Part shown: in pieces, positions 43,866-48,927 of the stretch | Layout: each line of letters opens with the position of its first letter | Position numbering within the stretch: position 1 is the stretch's first letter | Assembly: GCA_913055645.1 (NCBI GenBank) | Contig: CAJXLC010000013.1 | Coordinates: 1 to 48,927 of the forward strand | Direction of reading: 5' to 3' | From: an uncultured Pseudomonadota bacterium | GTDB taxonomy: Bacteria > Pseudomonadota > Zetaproteobacteria > Mariprofundales > Mariprofundaceae | Length of the DNA: 48,927 bases | Notes under the pieces: generated by a model | Databases searched by the model: none | What the model was told of the DNA's origin: nothing | What the model saw: only the letters and a program-made list of their open reading frames with translations | Program-made: the position numbers and the translations under genes

Positions 43866-45164
43866 ATGTCATTTGAAAAACTAGGGTTATCAGCCGAGAT
43901 TCTTCGCGCTGTTGCCGATCAGGGCTATACCAGCCCAACCCCTGTACAAGCCCAATCCATCCCGAACATCCTTGAAGGTCACGATGTTTTAGCTGGCGCA
44001 CAAACAGGAACAGGTAAAACAGCAGGTTTTACCCTGCCCATGCTTAATATTATGCAAAAGAAGCACCCCGAACGTGGTCACAAGAAAAACATTCGTGCGT
44101 TGGTCTTAACACCGACCCGCGAATTGGCAGCACAAGTTGCTGAAAGCGTTGTAACCTATGGGAAGTACACATCCATACGTTCCACCGTTGTGTTTGGCGG
44201 TGTGGGTATCAACCCACAAATCCAAAAGTTACGTCGTGGCATTGATATTTTGGTTGCCACACCGGGTCGCCTGCTTGATTTAGCCAACCAAGGTGAAGTA
44301 GACTTATCACAGATTGAATTTTTCGTACTTGATGAAGCTGACCGCATGTTGGATATGGGTTTTATTCATGATATTCGACGTGTATTAAAGTTATTACCAC
44401 AAAAACGTCAAAATTTACTTTTTTCAGCAACATTTTCAGAAGAAATAAAAAAACTTGCACAAGGTTTCTTAAAATCACCGACCTATGTTGAAGTCGCACG
44501 CAATGAAACCTCACATCAGGTGACACAAGTTGTGCACCCTGTCAGTAAAGCAAAGAAACGCGCCTTATTATCCAAACTCATTTCAGAAGGCGAATGGCAA
44601 CAAGTCTTGGTATTTACAAAAACCAAACATGGTGCCAACCGACTCACCAAACAATTGGAAAGTGATGGTATTGGAGCAGCTGCGATTCATGGTAATAAAA
44701 GCCAAACGGCACGCACCAAAGCCTTGGCAGGATTTAAAGCGGGCAATATTCGTGTACTCGTCGCGACAGACATTGCAGCACGCGGGCTTGATATTGATCA
44801 GCTACCGCATGTCGTAAACTATGAGTTGCCCAATGTTTCCGAAGATTATGTGCATCGTATTGGACGCACTGGTCGCGCTGGCAATACAGGTGAAGCCATA
44901 TCTTTGGTAAGCGCCGATGAAGATAAGTTGTTACATGGCATTGAACGCTTGATTAAAAAAGCTATTCGCAAAGTTGCTATTGCAGGTTTTGAGCCTGACC
45001 CTGAAGACATCAAGGTCGCACAAAAAGAAGCTCAAGCACAAAAGCAGCGCCGCAGTTCACATCAGCGTCGACGTAGACCAAATACAGGCAATGCAAATAG
45101 TGCAAATCGGAAACCTAAACAAAACCGCTCACGGGCTTCTGGAAATAGATCTCGAAACGGATAA
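43866..45164 (+). CDS. DEAD-box RNA helicase, RhlE-like
   Basis: The 432-residue ATP-dependent RNA helicase has every core motif: Q motif [14 protein letters not shown], Walker [52 protein letters not shown], then [20 protein letters not shown] and [12 protein letters not shown]. The tail (about 380-432) is Arg, Lys, Gln and Asn-rich and probably binds RNA, as in RhlE and cold-shock helicases. A long untranslated leader precedes it, fitting cold- or attenuation-type control, though this is inference. A strong terminator follows. Confidence 0.93.
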   Translation: MSFEKLGLSAEILRAVADQGYTSPTPVQAQSIPNILEGHDVLAGAQTGTGKTAGFTLPMLNIMQKKHPERGHKKNIRALVLTPTRELAAQVAESVVTYGKYTSIRSTVVFGGVGINPQIQKLRRGIDILVATPGRLLDLANQGEVDLSQIEFFVLDEADRMLDMGFIHDIRRVLKLLPQKRQNLLFSATFSEEIKKLAQGFLKSPTYVEVARNETSHQVTQVVHPVSKAKKRALLSKLISEGEWQQVLVFTKTKHGANRLTKQLESDGIGAAAIHGNKSQTARTKALAGFKAGNIRVLVATDIAARGLDIDQLPHVVNYELPNVSEDYVHRIGRTGRAGNTGEAISLVSADEDKLLHGIERLIKKAIRKVAIAGFEPDPEDIKVAQKEAQAQKQRRSSHQRRRRPNTGNANSANRKPKQNRSRASGNRSRNG

Positions 45165-45186
45165 GGAAGCTTAAGTCATACAAAAA

Positions 45187-45224
45187 GAAGAGCCTGTAAA
45201 CACAAGTTTACAGGCTCTCTTCTT
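45187..45224. terminator. Bidirectional terminator between the helicase gene and secG
   Basis: GAGCCTGTAAAC pairs perfectly with GTTTACAGGCTC across an ACAA loop (45190-45217), with A-rich sequence before it and T-rich sequence (TCTTCTTATT) after it. It separates the converging helicase and secG transcripts. Confidence 0.9.
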
Positions 45225-45271
45225 ATTCTAAGCATATAACGAACGACTATGCTTCGTATCTCAAATAAATA

Positions 45272-45655
45272 TTACTCTGCTGCAGGTAATGCGTCTGATT
45301 TTCCAGCAGGCGCATCTGATTTCAATGCCGCAGGGTCAAAACCAGCAGGCGCTTTTGAGGCAGCCCCATCAGATGCAGGTAAACTCTCAATAGGTGCAAC
45401 ATTGCGCTCTACCACAGAACCTGCTTCTTGCTGCGTAAAAAATGCTAGGCTTAAACTTGTTGTCATAAAAACTGCTGCCAAGCCACCTGTTAATTTACCC
45501 AAAAATGAGCCTGAACCACGACTACCAAATAAGGTTTGCGCTCCGCCACCACCAAAAGACACGCCCATATCAGCACCTTGACCACGCTGAATCAATACAA
45601 CTACAACCAACAGTACGGCGACCATCACATGTACCGCCAATAACACTGTTTCCAT
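45272..45655 (-). CDS. secG: Preprotein translocase subunit SecG
   Basis: SecG is the small accessory subunit of the SecYEG channel. The 127-residue protein has two membrane helices (about 5-23 and 54-73) joined by the family loop VLIQRGQGADMGVSFGGGGA and FGSRGSGSFLGKLTGG. A flexible Ala/Pro/Lys-rich tail follows (about 90-127). It lies downstream of tpiA on the same strand, the widespread tpiA-secG pair. Confidence 0.96.
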   Translation of the reverse strand: METVLLAVHVMVAVLLVVVVLIQRGQGADMGVSFGGGGAQTLFGSRGSGSFLGKLTGGLAAVFMTTSLSLAFFTQQEAGSVVERNVAPIESLPASDGAASKAPAGFDPAALKSDAPAGKSDALPAAE

Positions 45656-45724
45656 TTTTTATCTCCTATAAATCTTCAATTCAATACAATTCAATCAATA
45701 TACACTACAACCTTGCAGCATGTG

Positions 45725-46471
45725 TTAAGCAAGCTTTGCAGCCGCCTCAATAAGCTCCATAAATGAATCTGCTTTTAAACTAGCTCCACCAACCAAAGCC
45801 CCTTCAACACCATCGCAAGCCAATAATTCGGATACATTACCAGGGTTTACACTACCGCCATACAATACACGGCAGTCATGCCCCAAACGCGAAAGCTCTT
45901 CATGCACAAAAGCATGCGTTTCTTTTACTTGTTCAGGACTAGCCGTTTTACCTGTACCAATCGCCCAAACAGGTTCATAAGCTACAGTCAAAGGTACACC
46001 TGCTTCAACACCTTCCAATACGCTTAATTGCTCTTTCAAAACTTCATTGGTTTTGCCACTTTCGCGCTCTTCCAAGTGCTCACCAATACACAAAATTGGT
46101 TCCAAGCCATGTTCCCAAGCCATGTCTAATTTTTTACGAATCAATGTATTGCTTTCATGTTGAATATCGCGACGCTCTGAGTGACCCAAAATCACATAGT
46201 GACAGCCAGCATCACGCAACATCAAAGGCGAAATCGAACCTGTAAAAGCACCACTTACTTCACAATACATGCTCTGAGCACCCAAACGCACATCTTTTTC
46301 ACTAAAAGGAAATGCCAATGGATGCAACAATGTAAATGGTGGCATCAATGCAACTTCCACATGCTCTGGTGCAGGGTTCGCACCCAAATCATCAACAAAA
46401 TCAAGTGATTCTTGAAGGGTACCATTCATTTTCCAGTTTCCTGCAATCAAGCAACGTGTTGCATTTGTCAT
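45725..46471 (-). CDS. tpiA: Triosephosphate isomerase
   Basis: TpiA interconverts dihydroxyacetone phosphate and glyceraldehyde 3-phosphate. The ATG at 46471 (MTNATRCLIAGNWKMNG) is chosen because GAAGGAGGG lies just upstream; the in-frame ATG at 46486 falls before that site. The 248-residue barrel has the catalytic lysine in GNWKMNG (about 13), the histidine in YVILGHSERRD (about 93) and the glutamate in VAYEPVWAIGTGKTA (about 164), plus the phosphate loop LYGGSVNPGN and GALVGGASL. secG follows on the same strand. Confidence 0.98.
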   Translation of the reverse strand: MTNATRCLIAGNWKMNGTLQESLDFVDDLGANPAPEHVEVALMPPFTLLHPLAFPFSEKDVRLGAQSMYCEVSGAFTGSISPLMLRDAGCHYVILGHSERRDIQHESNTLIRKKLDMAWEHGLEPILCIGEHLEERESGKTNEVLKEQLSVLEGVEAGVPLTVAYEPVWAIGTGKTASPEQVKETHAFVHEELSRLGHDCRVLYGGSVNPGNVSELLACDGVEGALVGGASLKADSFMELIEAAAKLA

Positions 46472-46557
46472 CGTTCCCTCCTTCAAGATTTACACAAAAC
46501 AAAGCGTAAAATGGGCGCGAAGTGTAAGAAATCCTGACCACAAGGCAAGGAAAACTC

Positions 46558-46586
46558 TATATAAGCATACTTAAATCCTGTTGCAA
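46558..46586 (-). promoter_or_regulatory. Candidate promoter of tpiA-secG
   Basis: On the minus strand TTGCAA (46581-46586) and TATATA (46558-46563) are 17 bp apart, and a TGC just before TTATAT gives an extended -10 look. Transcription would start near 46551, about 80 bp before the tpiA ATG. Confidence 0.5.
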
Positions 46587-46677
46587 TAATGTTTGCCGCA
46601 CCATTTTGCCTGCAAATAAGCTGCAGGAACCATTTTTTCAATATTCAATGATTTATAAGTATACATAGTCTAGCGGA

Positions 46678-47481
46678 ATGCGAATGGTTAGCCTTGCGCT
46701 TATGCAGGATGACATTTCCCCCAAACTCAAAGCCAACAAAGCACTCGGGCAACATTTTTTGAATGACCAGCGTGCCATCGCCAAGATTGCGCATGCTGTG
46801 CCTTGCGGAGCATCAGCCATTGAGATTGGCCCTGGACCTGGCGCAATTACACATGCCTTATTAGAGCGTGTTGGCGCACTAACCGTGATTGAAAAAGACA
46901 ACCGTTTTGCAAACATTTGGGCAAAACATGCCATGAAACACACTCGGTTAAATGTGGTGCATGGCGATGTGCTTCAAGTATTAGAACAAACTGTGGCACA
47001 AGCCCAACCCGAATGGATTACTGGCAATCTACCTTACAATATCAGCGGCCCCCTGACCGCCCAACTTACCAGTCACAACCTTTCAGGCGGTATGGTCTTG
47101 ATGTATCAACGTGAAGTGGGGGATCGCATCATGGCACTGCCGGGCAGCAAAACATATGGTGGTTTATCGGTATTGGCTCGCCACCATTATCATGTAAAAC
47201 GTTTACTCTTATTGCCACCGGGGGCATTTTCGCCACCGCCAAAAGTTCATTCCGTTGTGTTATTATTTACCCCGCACGGCGAGACCCCACCATGTAGTTT
47301 TGAATCATTGCAAAAAACTGTACGCAAGGGTTTTGCCCACCGTCGCAAAACCATTCTAAATAATTTCAAAGGCTCATTCACTGCTGATGATTTTACAGCC
47401 ATAGACATTGACCCTAGAAGTAGAGGTGAACAACTAGACTATGAGGCGTGGACGCGTATCACCAAGGCGTACAAACCATAA
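46678..47481 (+). CDS. rsmA: 16S rRNA dimethyladenosine transferase RsmA (KsgA)
   Basis: RsmA dimethylates two adjacent adenines near the 3' end of 16S rRNA using S-adenosylmethionine. The 267-residue protein has KANKALGQHFLNDQRAIAKI, the SAM motif AIEIGPGPGAITHALLE (about 48-64), the catalytic NLPYNISGPLTAQL (about 118-131), and the C-terminal FSPPPKVHSVVLLFTP and RKGFAHRRKTILNNFKG. The start is uncertain among ATGs at 46678, 46684 and 46702; none has a strong ribosome site. It is divergent from tpiA and converges with the carbonic anhydrase gene. Confidence 0.96.
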   Translation: MRMVSLALMQDDISPKLKANKALGQHFLNDQRAIAKIAHAVPCGASAIEIGPGPGAITHALLERVGALTVIEKDNRFANIWAKHAMKHTRLNVVHGDVLQVLEQTVAQAQPEWITGNLPYNISGPLTAQLTSHNLSGGMVLMYQREVGDRIMALPGSKTYGGLSVLARHHYHVKRLLLLPPGAFSPPPKVHSVVLLFTPHGETPPCSFESLQKTVRKGFAHRRKTILNNFKGSFTADDFTAIDIDPRSRGEQLDYEAWTRITKAYKP

Positions 47482-47485
47482 CAAA

Positions 47486-48145
47486 CTAATCTTCTTTTGG
47501 AGAATCCTCTACGCTGGCGGCAACACGGTAAATAGGCTCCACATCATCTGCACAAGATTTACTTACCCCAAGATCGTGTAAAAGACCATCTCGCAAACTA
47601 TAAACCCAGCCGTGTAATGACAAATCTTTGCCCGCAGCCCAAGCATTTTGAACGATGCGTGTATGGCTTAATTTATCCACCTGACGTTTCACATTTAACT
47701 CACATAACATATCCAGTCGTTCATCTTTATCACTACAAGCTTCCATCTCATTCGCATAATCAACATACGTATCTCGAATACCGCGAATCCAGTTATCGAC
47801 GATACCAAAATGTTGTGATTCCATGGCTGCACGCACACCGCCACAATCGTAATGCCCTGTAACAACAATATGCTCCACGCCTAAAACATCGACGGCATAT
47901 TGCACTGCAGATAAGCAGTTTAAATCTGTATGTTGAACTTGATTAGCAACATTGCGATGCACAAACACTTTTCCAGCCTCCACACCAATCATCTCATTGG
48001 CTGGCATGCGTGAGTCAGAACAACCAATCCACATATACTTGGGACTTTTCAACTCTGCCAAATGATTGAAAAAGTCAGGGTCTTTGCGTAAATGCTCTTG
48101 CGCCCACGCTAAATTATTAGCTAAAAGATGATTCGGATCAGGCAT
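47486..48145 (-). CDS. Beta-class carbonic anhydrase
   Basis: The enzyme interconverts CO2 and bicarbonate. The 219-residue protein has the zinc ligands of beta-class enzymes in WIGCSDSRMPANEMIG (Cys42, Asp44, Arg46) and VVTGHYDCGGVRAAM (His98, Cys101), and conserved FVHRNVANQV and AVQYAVDVLGVEHI between them. Length and order match E. coli Can. It could supply bicarbonate for the biotin carboxylase reaction or for carbon fixation. Its ATG is 9 bp after the stop of the truncated TonB receptor, with only a weak ribosome site (AAGAG), so it may be co-transcribed with that gene. Confidence 0.96.
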   Translation of the reverse strand: MPDPNHLLANNLAWAQEHLRKDPDFFNHLAELKSPKYMWIGCSDSRMPANEMIGVEAGKVFVHRNVANQVQHTDLNCLSAVQYAVDVLGVEHIVVTGHYDCGGVRAAMESQHFGIVDNWIRGIRDTYVDYANEMEACSDKDERLDMLCELNVKRQVDKLSHTRIVQNAWAAGKDLSLHGWVYSLRDGLLHDLGVSKSCADDVEPIYRVAASVEDSPKED

Positions 48146-48154
48146 GGATACTCT

Positions 48155-48927
48155 TTATGCTTCTAGCCAAGTATTTAATTCGCCTTTTTTATCCAAAGCC
48201 CCTGCAGTCCCAGCCCTTAAACCGCCATCTGCTTCATTAAAAGCCCAGAAACTAACATCCCAATATTTACGTTGTAAATTCAAATGAGCATTCCATCTTT
48301 CTAGTTTAGTTTGCATTTCATTGGGGGCTAATGATGCACTGCTACCAAAATTTCTATCTAATTCTGTTTGAGCATCAGAATTTATAATTCTATCGCCATC
48401 ATTATTGTTATGCGCATATTGCAAAGTTGTAGCAATATCCCAACCCAACCAGTGATCACTATTTAAACCCCAAATACTTTGAGTATCCCAAGAACCACCA
48501 CGAATACCTATAACTGTATCTTCTATATCTTTGGCTTTTTTTGTAACAATATTGATGACTCCGGCAAAAGCATCAGCACCATATAATGCCGATCCAGGTC
48601 CGCGAATGACTTCAATTTGCTGAATCGCTTCTACAGGCAACGCCATCCCCTGCATACCACTGCCTTTATAGGGCACTGAATAGCGAGTTCCATCCATTAA
48701 AACTAAGACTTGATTATTAACACCATTAGCAATCCCTCTCATAGAATAAACAGGGTCATTAGTCACTGTTTGAATACTCACATGCAGACCCGGCACTGTT
48801 TCTAATACTTGTGACAGTTCTGTTGCTCCCATTGATTTTATCTGTTCAGCAGTAATAACCGATGTGACTGCTGCTGATTGATAAACCGGTTTTGCAGTTC
48901 CTGAAGCGATACTGACAGAGACATTGG
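48155..48927 (-). pseudogene. TonB-dependent receptor, truncated after the plug domain (5' end off the right edge)
   Basis: The visible 256 residues run from just before the plug (TAKPVYQSAAVTSVITAEQI) through the whole plug domain (SQVLETVPGLHV, VYSMRGIANGVNNQVLVLMDG, QIEVIRGPGSALYGADAFAG, VINIVTKKAKD) into only the first few barrel strands. It then ends at TAA after NTWLEA. TonB receptors need a 22-strand barrel of about 500 residues, so most of the barrel is missing, and the carbonic anhydrase gene starts 9 bp later. This looks like a deletion or a nonsense/recombination remnant. The N-terminal end lies beyond the window. The plug fits vitamin B12-, catecholate- or colicin I-type receptors, but the ligand is unknown. 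Confidence 0.75.

Noticed and set aside
1-48927. tRNA, rRNA or CRISPR arrays
   Set aside because: All gaps were read; none shows a cloverleaf, rRNA-like stretch or regularly spaced repeats.

Overview
The window is a compact proteobacterial chromosome segment of roughly 40-45% GC by eye. Intergenic gaps are short and many gene junctions overlap by 4 bp. Gene content and order are those of a Gram-negative, respiring bacterium: ubiD, an Mla-type lipid transport operon, ppiD, a heme biosynthesis cluster with the proteobacterial hemX and hemY, ntrYX-trkAH, tpiA-secG, and c-type cytochromes. A beta-carbonic anhydrase and mono-heme cytochromes would suit a marine or chemolithoautotrophic lineage such as the Zetaproteobacteria. 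That placement is inference, because no rRNA or other decisive marker is present. I found no tRNA, rRNA, CRISPR array, complete insertion sequence or prophage gene.

Layout: 1-718, start of a PAS sensor kinase running off the left edge. 869-6489 (minus), a tightly overlapping operon: MlaE permease, a degenerate MlaF-like ATPase, MlaD, a TPR lipoprotein, an RsbW-like ATPase, a STAS protein and UbiD. 6664-8265, a PpiD-like chaperone lacking its parvulin domain. 8359-10503 (minus), hemE, thiG and thiS. 10622-13335, a TPR protein, aroQ, accB and accC. 13477-14172, a catalytically degenerate NERD-domain protein. 14247-16409 (minus), recQ. 16923-18038 (minus), two c-type cytochrome genes. 18487-23449, a lone GAF protein followed by hemD, hemB, hemX, hemY and a Rieske protein. 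23597-30583 (minus), DUF4390, ntrY, ntrX, trkA and trkH. 30650-43498, a long run of coupled genes: an ABC-F ATPase, a nine-kilobase surface-glycan block (asnB-type amidotransferase, two glycosyltransferases, a membrane PHP protein, WbqC, a PIG-L deacetylase, a DegT aminotransferase, a WecA-type sugar-phosphate transferase), then yggS, proC and yggT. 43866-45164, a DEAD-box helicase. 45272-46471 (minus), tpiA and secG. 46678-47481, rsmA. 47486-48145 (minus), carbonic anhydrase. 48155-48927 (minus), a truncated TonB-dependent receptor.

Four things stand out. (1) The Mla-like operon pairs an ATPase subunit that has lost its Walker A motif with STAS and RsbW-like proteins that resemble a partner-switching module. 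(2) The glycan operon contains a PHP-family protein with a membrane hairpin inside its catalytic region. (3) Two diverged copies of a long palindromic repeat with matching ends lie at 23471-23593 and 43530-43701. (4) Several family members have lost their catalytic parts: PpiD without its PPIase domain, NERD without its catalytic residues, an NtrX-like regulator with a changed GAFTGA loop, and a receptor without most of its barrel.
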